Source of the DNA: Coniferiporia sulphurascens
Taxonomy: Eukaryota; Basidiomycota; Agaricomycetes; Hymenochaetales; Hymenochaetaceae
DNA: 64,000 bases
Assembly (NCBI GenBank): GCA_002794785.1
Contig: NBBA01000024.1
Coordinates: 1-64,000, forward strand
Direction: 5' to 3'
Under the pieces are notes generated by a model. It worked only from the letters and a program-made list of their open reading frames with translations. It had not been told where the DNA came from and ran no database searches. Positions 36,291-45,933 of the stretch are shown piece by piece. Each line of letters opens with the position of its first letter. Within the stretch, counting starts at the first letter, position 1. The translations under genes were made by a program, and so were the position numbers.

Positions 36291-36874
36291 TCCTGCTCTT
36301 CCATCATTTTTAAGACTGGGAGCTCTCCGATTCTTTATGTACTACTGTCGAATTGTAAATATTAGACTGGTAATATTATATTTGTACTAGGTTGAGAAAC
36401 CTGTTTGCAAGGACACAGTCTTGTTGTGCTCTAATGTATGCACGACTGAATTGTTACTTCATTCTGCACCTCTCCCGTTATTGTTTAGCAGACGCGGTAA
36501 TACTTTACTAGTCTTCCGTCTGTTCAAAGACCATTGATCCTCCAAAATATGAGTGCTGGTGCTAACGCGAACTCAGTTTCGTAAAAAAAGAGCATGTCTT
36601 GAGCTAAAACATTGACGAGTCCAAAATTTACAATCGGGGCAGAAAAAAAACAGGAACATATACGGTACATCTTAACAACATCGCAGTCTGGAAAAAAAGA
36701 AGCTTGGGGAAGATTGCGCCCTAAAATTTGGGGTTGTTTATAGTGCTCTGGAGCAACAAAAACGACTTAAAGTACAAAGGCAAGACACTTCGCAGGATAC
36801 ACTTACATACAAATTGAGTCCGCTGATGAAGAGAAAAGAACATCAGATGTACTTCGACCTTACGTCTATTTCGC
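36291..36874. other. Intergenic region
   Basis: 3' flank of the zinc-finger gene with A-rich tracts. Nothing was recognised. Confidence 0.5.
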
Positions 36875-37750
36875 TTAAAGAGTGATGGTTCGGATTCTAC
36901 TGTTCAAACTATCCATCACGTCTTGTATTTGGCTGATCCTCCTAGCCCCGCAACTACCTTTTTCGACGTGTTGGCTGAGGGAGCTCAAGGCTTGGTATTC
37001 CTTGTTGCATCTTGAATTGGGGCAGTGATATATGCGCTCGAGATGGCGCGGACTCTTGAGGTGTGAGTCGAGCCCCTGGAGCGTGCGGAACGTGCCGTTG
37101 CACAGGAAACATTCGTACGCGTATCCATTCCAAGATAGCTCAGTTGCCCAGTACACCGGTTCCGCGGGTGGGTTGGGGTAACCACCCGGGCCCGTTATCA
37201 TGCGTGCGGGGTTCGTGATAATATTTTGGCGATCGAGGCGCGCAACGAACGTGTTAACAGCCTTGCGAGTGATGCCCGATACGCACGAATTACTTTCTGC
37301 GTGCATGATGAGTGCGGAGATGGAAGCAAAGGCACTCCCGCATTGACGGCCAGGACACTTTATGTTGCGCGACTGATGAATGGGCGAGGCGTTGTGGTTT
37401 GCGAGACCGTTGGCCGACTGGAAGAAACGGTTGCACTCGCTGCAGTAATAGTGTGCCTGTACACAGTGGTTTACTAAGGCGTCCCGGGTTGCGAAAATCA
37501 TAGTGCACGGTTGACAGATGTAATGGTAGTCTTCGCCGTGTTCAAGAAGCTCGTCCTCATCGTCAAAAAGGATAGAGCATATCTCGCAGCAGTAGTATTC
37601 GTCCTGGGTGTAGTGTTGCTTAAGTCAGTCTCACGTAGTGAAGTCTGGAATACACTCGACGCATACGTCGTGGTTGCGCGAAGCTTGCCTGTGTTGCTCC
37701 AGAGCCCTGGGATGGGGAAATGTGCGGTTGCATCGGCTGCAGTAAGCCAT
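36875..37750 (-). CDS. C2H2 zinc-finger protein with stop-containing putative intron
   Basis: The frame from ATG 37750 encodes repeated C-x2-C...H fingers of the fungal YCxxCxRxF...L..H type: MAYCSRCNRTFPHPRALEQHRQ, YYCCEICSILFDDEDELLEHGED, YYCSECNRFFQSANGLANHNAS, IKCPGRQCGSAFASISALIMH, ECFLCNGTFRTLQGLDSHLKS and YHCPNSRCNKEYQALSSLSQH. Between the first and second of these the same frame reads VCVECIPDFTT-stop-D-stop-LK, half a finger with two TGA codons. A 48-nt intron (37666-37619, GTATGC...CTGACTTAAG) would remove exactly this piece in frame and give 275 aa. Otherwise the gene is a pseudogene, or it starts at the Met at 37501 (208 aa). It probably binds nucleic acid, but the target is unknown. 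Confidence 0.65.
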
Positions 37751-38596
37751 GGTGGTCCACTTGGAAAGGAAAGGGGCTAGAGAACACTGTAGGCGGGGGA
37801 CTATATGTGTATCAACGAACCCCCTATTTGCCGGTGACCCGAAGTCGTAGCCCGCAATTGAGGGTCGCGAACACCTTCACAAGCAGACCCCCTAGGCAGA
37901 TAGCCAGAAATGGCGTATCCAGCACTCGTGATAAACATCAACGGTGCCGTACGTGAGAAATTGCTACAAGAACAATACCATCGGCGGACAAGATAAGGTC
38001 GAGTCACTCACCCTGGAATCCGTGTCTTCTTTTTTCTTCTCACTTACATGTTTCGTCTAAGCAATAACATACGGATGCGGTGCAGCCTTGATACATACAG
38101 TATATTTAATACGTCAATTTTCGAAGACTTAAGAGTGGTCACAATATCGGACGTGGTGTCAGGATGACTTCAACTTCAGGCCTTAGCTGGTTTGCGTACG
38201 TACGTACATCTGCTGTCGAAAACTGCATAGGAACGAGTTAAAGCCGCCCGAATGCCTGGATGTCTCCATTAGTACTTATGATGTCCGGTATCCGGAATGG
38301 AAATGAGCTGCGGTGTTGAGGCAGCATCGACGACTCCTCTTCAGGATGCACTAGCCGTACAAAGAGACACAGTCCTGAGAGATAAGATATGCTTGAAGCG
38401 AAGTACGACATGCACAGGCAACAGCTGTCCACTTGTCCTATGCACAAGAGTATCATCTGCGATAACCGTTATATGCACCATATAGTGGGATGCACAGCTG
38501 TGGACGCCTTCCGGGGGCGGACGAGGGAGAAAACATAGATACCTGGCCAAACAAATAAAACTTTAGAAGACTACCCACGGTCTTTCGCTCGTACCA
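37751..38596. other. Intergenic region
   Basis: Promoter side of the zinc-finger gene, with a TATA-like ACTATATG near 37800. No other gene could be supported. Confidence 0.45.
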
Positions 38597-38857
38597 GCGT
38601 ATTAAATAAATATAATGAACGATATAAATATAGTACGTGGTCATATGAACAACCACCTTACTAAGTGAACAATAACGCAATGATAACGCCATACAATATA
38701 GGAGCTAGATAGTTATAGTAGTACTAGCTCACGGAACGTGTATATAAGGGGAGCTGGTCTCGCCCTAGAAATACATTGGTTTACGCTGATAACCCACCTT
38801 GCCTCAACTTCACCACTGCACCTCATTGTCTACCACAATGTGTGTAGATTTTAAGAT
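38597..38857. repeat. Copy 2 of the 260-bp promoter-like repeat
   Basis: Near-identical to 11630-11888. About half of the differences are CpG in copy 1 read as TpG or CpA here. The unit holds TATATAAGG near 38741, and its end lies 228 bases before the start codon of the ESWY-family gene at 39086, so it may be that gene's core promoter. Confidence 0.85.
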
Positions 38858-39085
38858 GGCACGTCAACCAACTGGAGATACTGGTAACCAACTTGCAACC
38901 TCGACGCATCCCATAATTGCTCTGGCAATATATATTGCTGACGGGAGCGGCCCTACCCTGCCGCCCATCGCCTCGTGTCCATCACCATGCAATTCGCTAC
39001 GAGTACGTACAAATTTACCTCGGCAGCCTCGCTGTTCAACTTCCGTTTTCGCCCCCAACCACCATCGTTCACGTCCGACTAGAAT

Positions 39086-40295
39086 ATGGAGACGCCCTCC
39101 GGAGCAACGAGCTCGGTTCCGTGCGCCGCGAAACACCAGCAGCTTCCCGCAGACGCGCCAATCGTCCTGGGGCCGATTGTGAACAGTCTGGAACTGCACA
39201 TCCCAATACCCATCCCGACGCCTCCTACTCCGCTTCCTATTGTGATCGCCTACCCGGTCGCGAACCCTATACAAGCACACATTAGTGTAGCTGATTCTGG
39301 GCTTGTACTTGAATTAGTCCCTCCTGAGTCGGACGCTCTTACGGACAATATTCGTGTACTTGCACTTGAAGATGGGTATGAGTACGTTGATGGCGCGTGT
39401 CAAGAAGACGTCATGGCTGGGAATAACAGTGGGTCTCGTTGGGAGGTGAGTGCTACATTTGTGAAGCCTATACGTCCCTTCATCCCTTTGATTCTAGAAA
39501 GAAAAGACATACAACCTTTTCAGCGCACTCAATCTTCCCTTGAACATAAACAAGCTCCGCTTCATGCGGGCCACGGGGAAACAGCCATCACCACTTCTCA
39601 AACTCAGATTTCGTCGTAGACTTGACAAGCGCACACATTCATCAGAGAAGGAAAGCGGAGCAGATAGTGGGAGATCTGGGGAACGTGAAGAAGCGGAAGG
39701 CGAGACGGAAATGGAAAGGGTGCAGGGCGAATCGTGGTACCTTCCTTCTGCCAGGAGCTCAATGAGGCGCAGGGTCGAGCACCAGCACGTGTACGAAAGA
39801 CAAGAGGAACTTATGCAGGATGATGACGTTGAAGCGGAGTTTCGTATGCTCCCGTTTTCAGACCTCGAGCATACGCCTCGCTTCTTTCATCCTTACTCCC
39901 ATTTACATCCCTCCGAATCCACTTTTGACGCAACAACCCTAGGCGCGTTCCCGGCACCGCCTTCAATCATAGCTCCGGTTCCCCCGACATCAACGCCGAC
40001 ACCGGTACCAAACCAACATGCCCGTCCGCTCGGGTATATGTACGCCCCGTCGCGCCCGCTTGCGCGTGCCGTGAGCTGTAAATCCTGCGGCAGCAGTTCG
40101 CCTTCACCTTCAACCTCCGGCACGTCTACTCTTGCGCCTACACCCCGATCCGTGCCGACGTACGCGTACGATCTCATCACTCCTTTCCCGCCCGCACATG
40201 CCGCACATCAGCCCGTGTATCCCATCTATGCAGAAATTAAGCGATCCGTATCTGCGCCTTTAACTGCCGCACCACTGGTGGGCTCTGTGTTATGA
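39086..40295 (+). CDS. ESWY-family Pro/Ser-rich protein, paralogue 1
   Basis: Two exons (39086-39445, 39498-40295) joined by a clean 52-nt intron (GTGAGT...TCTAG) give 385 aa. A stop codon lies just upstream in frame, so 39086 is the first usable ATG unless an upstream exon exists. The N-terminal half has PIPIPTPPTPLPIV and a WEKEKTYNLFSALNLPLNI block that reads like a small folded segment. The second half is disordered and carries GESWYLPSA (about 197-205) and RPLGYMYAPS (296-305). The first is shared with paralogue 2 and the second with paralogue 3. I recognise no domain. It lies on the strand opposite to its two paralogues, 1.6 kb from the nearer one, just downstream of the promoter-like repeat. 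Confidence 0.68.
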
Positions 40296-41852
40296 TAAGC
40301 TTATGGAATATGTCTATCTGCAAATGCTGAAGGGGAGAGAAGTCCGTGTGATCTGGCAATATCACACGAAACTATGGTCGGTGCCAAGCTCGCGCATTCC
40401 TTCAGATATCACTGACCACATCTCTCTCGTTTCTCATGAAGCTTATATGTTTGACCATCCTAATTTTCGCATCAGTCACTTCATGCGCATCATTAATTTT
40501 ATACGGAGGTACGGGGAATCTTGAGGATTTTTCGGCTAGAAATGCAAAGGGCGTAGAGAATTATACTCTATGACACGTCACACCCGCCGCCGCCTCCGCA
40601 TCATTTCAGTCACTCCGCTTCACATAGAGACCCACCCCATTCACCTAGCGCCCGGTCTGTGGCTGGGAGGCCATTGGAAACCCCGCTCATGTATCGTTCA
40701 TGTCTCCGGTCGGAGATCCGCACTTTGGCACGGAAAGTGGGGCGACCCCTTTGCGAAGTCCACCGATGGAGTGGAAATTTATAGGAGTCGAGCTGGTGCA
40801 GGACATCAATAGCTCGTAGAAGACAGCGGCGTCCTGGCGTGGGACGGACTGTGGATATATTTATGCTTACACCCAACGCTCAGCATCTGCCATATATTAT
40901 GTTATTTAAGTAGCGTAGTATGCAATCAACTTTAGTTTCACACAGTTGTACTCCGGAGTCCGGACGATTCAGGAAGATCGCGTGAGCGCTACTTTCCTAG
41001 CACCTCGCTTAGCTCAATACAATCCGAACGGTCCGATCGCACTGGTATTTACTGCAGTGCACTGCAGCGGGGCTCGGGCTCCTTAGTCCGCTCTCATCTC
41101 GTGAGTTGCCTCGGGTTTCCCCCGCGTCCAAAAAGCCGTTCACTCTTTCGCAAGACTTTAACCCTAAAAGTCTACCGGGCCTACGCATGCGCAACAGCTC
41201 CCCGTCCCGGGTCGGTATGAATGGAATAATGAAATCATCTGAACGCGGCACGATCATCTCCGCTCAACCCCGTTTTTCTTCTAAAATACACATTCCACTC
41301 GCTTACGTCCCTACATCCTCCGTTTTGCAAGTGCCTAATCTTAAAATGTTAAACGCCGTTCGCTTTTGCGAGACACATGTCTATGACGCTATCGCTGAAA
41401 TCAGAAGACCTACATGGCTTCAAGATGGCACCGGGCATAGATCTGGTGTGTTAACTTATAAACACCCCGAGACGTGTCTTCTCCTCGGCTCCTTGCTGCC
41501 TTGCGGTTGCCTCCGCGTGTGTAGCTTAGCTACGCAATTATAAAATTAACTTATGTAAATAATAATGACGTCCGCAATGTAATGTACCTACACCGATTGA
41601 TACCCATATCTCGAGAACCCATTCATCAGTCATTCGCATACAGTACCAAATGAAAGCACGATCGATAGCCTAGCAATGTGCGACACTATATCGCAATACA
41701 TCATTAAATTAACTCATATAAAGCAATTTGAAAATCCCCAATACAGTATCAATACAAGCGTTGCCGGGACGTACGGAGTAAACGGACGTAGGAAGAACGG
41801 AAGGAACGGCCGAAGCGCCACACCGTGCCGACAGCCGGACCACTCCGCACTC
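40296..41852. other. Intergenic region between convergent paralogues
   Basis: Shared 3' side of paralogues 1 and 2. A 145-codon frame at 41106-41543 has no motif or splice partner and was not called. Confidence 0.45.
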
Positions 41853-43511
41853 CTAGCGCTGCTGCTGCTGCTGTTGTTGTTGCTGCTGCTGCTGGTGCTG
41901 CTGATGCAGCGCAGGGTTGGACATCCACGCAGGCGAGAACTGGTATGGAACGTAGCTCGGCGGGAAAGACGGCATCCCCGGCGGAAACGTCGGCATGATG
42001 TACATGGGCTGCGCGACAGGCGGCGGCGAGCGCGGCATCTCCGCGCGGTCGCGACCACCGCCCGCGCTGGACCCCGTGTTGTGCCCTAGATTTTGACTAG
42101 ATCGCGCCTGCTGCCGCTGTCGAGCCGTGCCGACGGAAACAATGCTCGCAGGGCGTGTAGGACGCGCCGCCGCACCACCCTCCGGAGAGCCTGCTGGGCC
42201 GACGTTGACGCGCGGCGAGCTGTGGTTCGGCGCGCAGGGATACAAGTAGAAAGCCTGCCCGCCGTAGGGAAGGGCGTACGGCGAGCCTTGCATGCCGAAC
42301 GTCGCGGTGGCGGAGCCGGGTGAGGCGGGGAACCTGCCGAACATATACGAAGGAACGCCGGATTCGGCCGGCTCCCGGCGGTGCCTCGGGAGCTCCTGGT
42401 AGTCGTCAGAGTGGTGGCTGCGCATGCTTCTCCGCCGCCGCTCGTGGCGTTTTCGAATCTGCTGAGCCGAGGGTAAATACCACGATTCACCTTCCACCAT
42501 GTCTTTGATAGCGCGCCCCGCCGCGAGATCCGCTGCGGGAAGGGACCGGTCGAGCCGCATGTTATATTTCGAGCGCGTAGATTCCGCAGAGATGAAGTCT
42601 ACCGTGATGCGTTGAGGCGGCGCCGCGACCCACGGGAGGCGGTACAACTCGCGCACGGAGTGATAGAGGCTCTTGATTTCGTCTAATAGGGACGAGTTGT
42701 GCGTGGGGACCGAGGAATAATGCTGAGCATAACCAATCGGGATGGAAGCCTTGGCTGCGCTAGGTGGTGGCTGAACAGGGAAAGTTACGCGGCTTGTGCG
42801 CACAGGGGAGTGAATGTCACCACTGGGGGAGCACGGCGCATTCTGGCGCACGGTGTCGTTGTCCCCCACTTCGCAGGGCGCCTTTCGATTTTTTTGCGAT
42901 TGAGAAGCCCGGGAGTGGCCCGAGGAATGCGAGTGTTGGCTTGTACGGCTGTCGGGCGTGTCTTCATCTGTCTCCTCCTCAGTTCCGCTTTCCACGTCGC
43001 TCTCCAGTTGAACGTCGACCATAGTTACAGGCGCAGGACTCATCAGACCCCCCTGCACAGGCTCCTGGTCGTCAGGACCCCGGTCGTGCGTGTACGAAGG
43101 GTGAACAGAAGTAGGCGCCGGCATCTGGTCCCTAAAGTCATATCCCCCCGTCTGCTCGCTCTGCCTGCTTGTCTCCGCCCGCCTACCGCGCCTAAACCTA
43201 GGGGAGAGCATCCTGAACGGAAACATCAAGGCGCGAAGGATGCTTCTCCCGAACCTCCTGAACCTGCCTCGCGGAGGCTCCGAGGTCCGCATCGCGAATT
43301 CCTCCTCGTCCCGCTGGATAGCACCCCGTTCGACGTCCATGTTCTCGTCGACGTAATCGGTCCCCATGGAATGTACGTCACCTGTGAGCATGGGTACGGG
43401 CATTGGGTAGGCGGGCTCCGCCATCGGGAATTGTGGACCCGGGCTAGAGGACAAGACAGGCGACGGGAAGCCCTGTGCCTGCATACTAAGTCTCGGACTG
43501 GCGGAAAGCAT
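41853..43511 (-). CDS. ESWY-family Pro/Ser-rich protein, paralogue 2, polyglutamine C-terminus
   Basis: One uninterrupted frame of 552 aa. Order: Pro/Met-rich start; an Arg-rich patch (RGRFRRFGRSILRALMFPFR, about 81-100); an acidic and Ser-rich linker; SLYHSVRELYRLPWVAAPP (LPWVA at 292-296); EGESWYLPSA (341-350) followed by RKRHERRRR; then a Pro-rich tail with MYIMPTFPPGMPSF; then about 20 Gln/His at the very end. The LPWVA and ESWYxP blocks match paralogue 3 at similar spacing, and GESWYLPSA matches paralogue 1. There is no signal peptide or transmembrane segment. Most of it is predicted disordered by eye, and the function is unknown. It is in tandem with paralogue 3, 367 bases downstream of its stop. 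Confidence 0.75.
   Translation of the reverse strand: MLSASPRLSMQAQGFPSPVLSSSPGPQFPMAEPAYPMPVPMLTGDVHSMGTDYVDENMDVERGAIQRDEEEFAMRTSEPPRGRFRRFGRSILRALMFPFRMLSPRFRRGRRAETSRQSEQTGGYDFRDQMPAPTSVHPSYTHDRGPDDQEPVQGGLMSPAPVTMVDVQLESDVESGTEEETDEDTPDSRTSQHSHSSGHSRASQSQKNRKAPCEVGDNDTVRQNAPCSPSGDIHSPVRTSRVTFPVQPPPSAAKASIPIGYAQHYSSVPTHNSSLLDEIKSLYHSVRELYRLPWVAAPPQRITVDFISAESTRSKYNMRLDRSLPAADLAAGRAIKDMVEGESWYLPSAQQIRKRHERRRRSMRSHHSDDYQELPRHRREPAESGVPSYMFGRFPASPGSATATFGMQGSPYALPYGGQAFYLYPCAPNHSSPRVNVGPAGSPEGGAAARPTRPASIVSVGTARQRQQARSSQNLGHNTGSSAGGGRDRAEMPRSPPPVAQPMYIMPTFPPGMPSFPPSYVPYQFSPAWMSNPALHQQHQQQQQQQQQQQQR
41858..41906. repeat. CTG/CAG tract encoding polyglutamine
   Basis: Imperfect CTG/TTG triplets near the stop codon of paralogue 2. 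On the coding strand they read CAG/CAA with His interruptions. Length change by slippage would alter only the protein's tail. Confidence 0.85.
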
Positions 43512-43878
43512 CGGGCCTGCCGATACGTTTACTGGCTAGCAGTAATTGGTACAAAAAAACACCGAATTGATGGAGATTCTACACTCCAAAGGAGAGCGGG
43601 ATGGTAGTACAAAGGGAGAGAGGCAGACAGCAGGACCAACGTCGCTCGACGCTGAGGTACAACACGTGTCTCAGAGGCCCGTTTGCACGAGGATAACACA
43701 GCGAGGGTCTCATAAGCAGGTGAATAGGTGAACGGGTGTTCGTGCAGGAAACACGTTGACACTCCGGTCAGCCCTATATGAACGAGATGGAATTTCAACA
43801 TTTCAACTAGGAAAACACACAAATACACACATTATTCATCTTTAACAAATCCGATAATCACTGCAGTCCCTCCCACTT

Positions 43879-45933
43879 TCAGATATATGAATATGAGTAT
43901 TGAACATATTTCAATGGTACGGACGGGGGAATAGCCATTCCGTATCCACTTCCACTTCCACTTCCGCTTCTGGAGCTGGTCATACTTGAGTTCCTGCTGA
44001 CGTACCCCGGCAGCGGAGGGAGCGGCGGTGATGAAACTGTCGACGCGCTCGGCTGTACTGGCACGATGTACCCAGGTGCCATCGGCATATACATGACTGG
44101 GGGCTGCTGCTGCATCTGTACCTGTGCGTACTGCTGAGGTTGCGCGTACATTTGCTTCGGAGGCACCGGTGGTGGTGGTGCGCTACTGTAGCTGTTCTGG
44201 CTCGGTACCTGGCTATGATGACCAGAGGAGCCCGAGTACGCTCTCGAAGCTCCCGAAATAGAAGGGCGTATGTAACCTGGCCGGGCGCCGTGTGAGTACG
44301 CGTAGCCCGAGTCTGTCGAGGCAGACCGAGTATGCGAGGTGTTTGATCCAGACGCGGGTGCGTGAGTGCTCGTTGACCGGCTTGGTGAGGGTGCATACAT
44401 GTACCCCAACGGACGGCCATGTTGGCGCGCAGTAGCGAAGTAGTTGCGGTATGCGTTCCCCACCGTACCTATGCCGCCGGCAAGACTCGGCTCGTACTGC
44501 TCGCGCAGCGCGCGCTGGAGCTGCTTCTGCTTCATCCTCGGGCGATACCACGACTCTTCCTCGACCGCAGCATTGTAATCGCGTACGGCAGTGGGATTGC
44601 TCCCGTCCACACGAAAACGTGAGCGGGCCGAGTCAACTGCTGGTTCGAAGTCTGCTGCAACGCGAGGGGGCGAGCCGGAGGGTACGAGTGCCCCTGGCAG
44701 GTCAGATGGCTGGGCGACCCATGGCAGACGTTGTAGTTTGTGCAGCGCGCGGAGAACAGGGGCGAGATGGTTGTTACGAGGAGGTGCAGCGGTCGCGTAT
44801 GTGGGCGTTTTGATTGAACCTAAGGATGAGAGTGTGGTGGAATAGCTAGCGGTAGGCGGCTTAGACGAAACGTTCGTTCGTGTATGTGTGCGGCGTGAAG
44901 GCTGAGAGTAGGAAGGCTGCGAATAGGAAGAGGGATACGAAGAGATAGGACCCGAATTGTGATGTACGACGGTGGTCTCGCCGTGCGTCTGAGTGCTACC
45001 ACTGCGGTGAGCAACCGTAGTACCTTCGAGAGTCCCTGCACTTCTCCGGGAGCCGGTAGAGTGAGAACGTCGAAGGCTTGGCGGAGAATTTGAGTTCTGG
45101 GAGGAACGGGAGATACGCTGTGACTGCGAACGCCGGCTCCGCATGTCTGCATCGAGCAGGGAGACAGGGGCAGAGGTAGAGGCAGCCGTTGGAGGAGGAG
45201 GTGCCAAGAACCCATCTTCGCTCTTGTGAACGGTTCCATCCGAGGGTGCAAGTTCAGCATACTGCTGCCGGATACTCTGCGGGACAGGCTGCGAGTCCCT
45301 GAACTCGAACGGCGGCGGAGTCGGGTGACTAACGGTATGCGCACGCCTCAGACCACGCAGAGACTTCAGATTAGAAAAATTCTGAGGGACCTTGAACGCG
45401 TGGAGGAGTGTCTTTGCTTTGTCCCGGGAAAGCCCCTTCGACATGCCTCGCATCCGTGGCATCCTAACGTTGACCTCCCATCCGCGACGCACGCCACGCG
45501 CCGCCATCGACGTTCGGTGCCCAAACTCGACGTCCTGGCTTTCTCTGTGAACCTGCCGGGGGCGCACACCGAGGTACGGATCCATGCCGACGGTCTCCTC
45601 CGAATCAATGTCCACATAGTCGTCTTCATCCTCGTCATCGTCATAATCACCGTCCCGCGTGTCTCCCAGTTGATTCGAGTACCCCGGGCTATCGTGCGGC
45701 CAATCGCCATACGCATCAACCGGAGCAAGAGCGTTTGCGCCTTTAACAGTCTGCACCGGGGTCGGATAGGCAATCGGCTGGGGCGTCGGCGGCCTGCGTG
45801 CATTGCGCTGCTGCAGCGCACGACCGGCGCCACTGCTGGTACTGCCAGTAGAAGTATTGGTGCTATGTGAAAGATCAGTACCCGAGTTAGGGTTCCGAGG
45901 TCGCTGATAGGATGAACTTGGGCTGTAAGGCAT
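43879..45933 (-). CDS. ESWY-family Pro/Ser-rich protein, paralogue 3
   Basis: One uninterrupted frame of 684 aa. It has a Ser/Thr-rich start and an acidic run (GDYDDDEDEDDYVDIDSEE, about 95-113). A basic block follows (VRMPRMRGMSKGLSRDKAK), then Ser/Pro-rich spacers. LRALHKLQRLPWVAQP has LPWVA at 403-407. EEESWYRP lies at 458-465 and HGRPLGYMYAPSPSRS at 505-520. A Tyr/Gln/Met-rich tail with MYMPMAPGYIVPVQPS and a GSGSGSG run ends SYSYI. Compared with paralogue 2 it keeps the GYMYAPS block and lacks polyQ. It is probably a cytosolic or nuclear disordered protein with short linear motifs. No known family was recognised. Confidence 0.77.
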   Translation of the reverse strand: MPYSPSSSYQRPRNPNSGTDLSHSTNTSTGSTSSGAGRALQQRNARRPPTPQPIAYPTPVQTVKGANALAPVDAYGDWPHDSPGYSNQLGDTRDGDYDDDEDEDDYVDIDSEETVGMDPYLGVRPRQVHRESQDVEFGHRTSMAARGVRRGWEVNVRMPRMRGMSKGLSRDKAKTLLHAFKVPQNFSNLKSLRGLRRAHTVSHPTPPPFEFRDSQPVPQSIRQQYAELAPSDGTVHKSEDGFLAPPPPTAASTSAPVSLLDADMRSRRSQSQRISRSSQNSNSPPSLRRSHSTGSRRSAGTLEGTTVAHRSGSTQTHGETTVVHHNSGPISSYPSSYSQPSYSQPSRRTHTRTNVSSKPPTASYSTTLSSLGSIKTPTYATAAPPRNNHLAPVLRALHKLQRLPWVAQPSDLPGALVPSGSPPRVAADFEPAVDSARSRFRVDGSNPTAVRDYNAAVEEESWYRPRMKQKQLQRALREQYEPSLAGGIGTVGNAYRNYFATARQHGRPLGYMYAPSPSRSTSTHAPASGSNTSHTRSASTDSGYAYSHGARPGYIRPSISGASRAYSGSSGHHSQVPSQNSYSSAPPPPVPPKQMYAQPQQYAQVQMQQQPPVMYMPMAPGYIVPVQPSASTVSSPPLPPLPGYVSRNSSMTSSRSGSGSGSGYGMAIPPSVPLKYVQYSYSYI

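Noticed and set aside
11630..38857. The two 260-bp repeats as LTRs of one 27-kb element
   Set aside because: The interval holds many unrelated single-copy host genes and no reverse transcriptase or integrase.
39893..40180. Glycine/valine-rich reverse frame
   Set aside because: Antisense of paralogue 1. Its composition mirrors the Pro/Ser codons on the other strand.
41106..41543. 145-codon forward frame
   Set aside because: No motif, no splice partner and no homology recognised. Could be chance.
42699..43607. 302-codon forward frame
   Set aside because: It is antisense to ESWY paralogue 2, whose reverse frame is longer, has family motifs and continues far beyond it.
45226..45870. 214-codon forward frame
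   Set aside because: Antisense shadow of ESWY paralogue 3.
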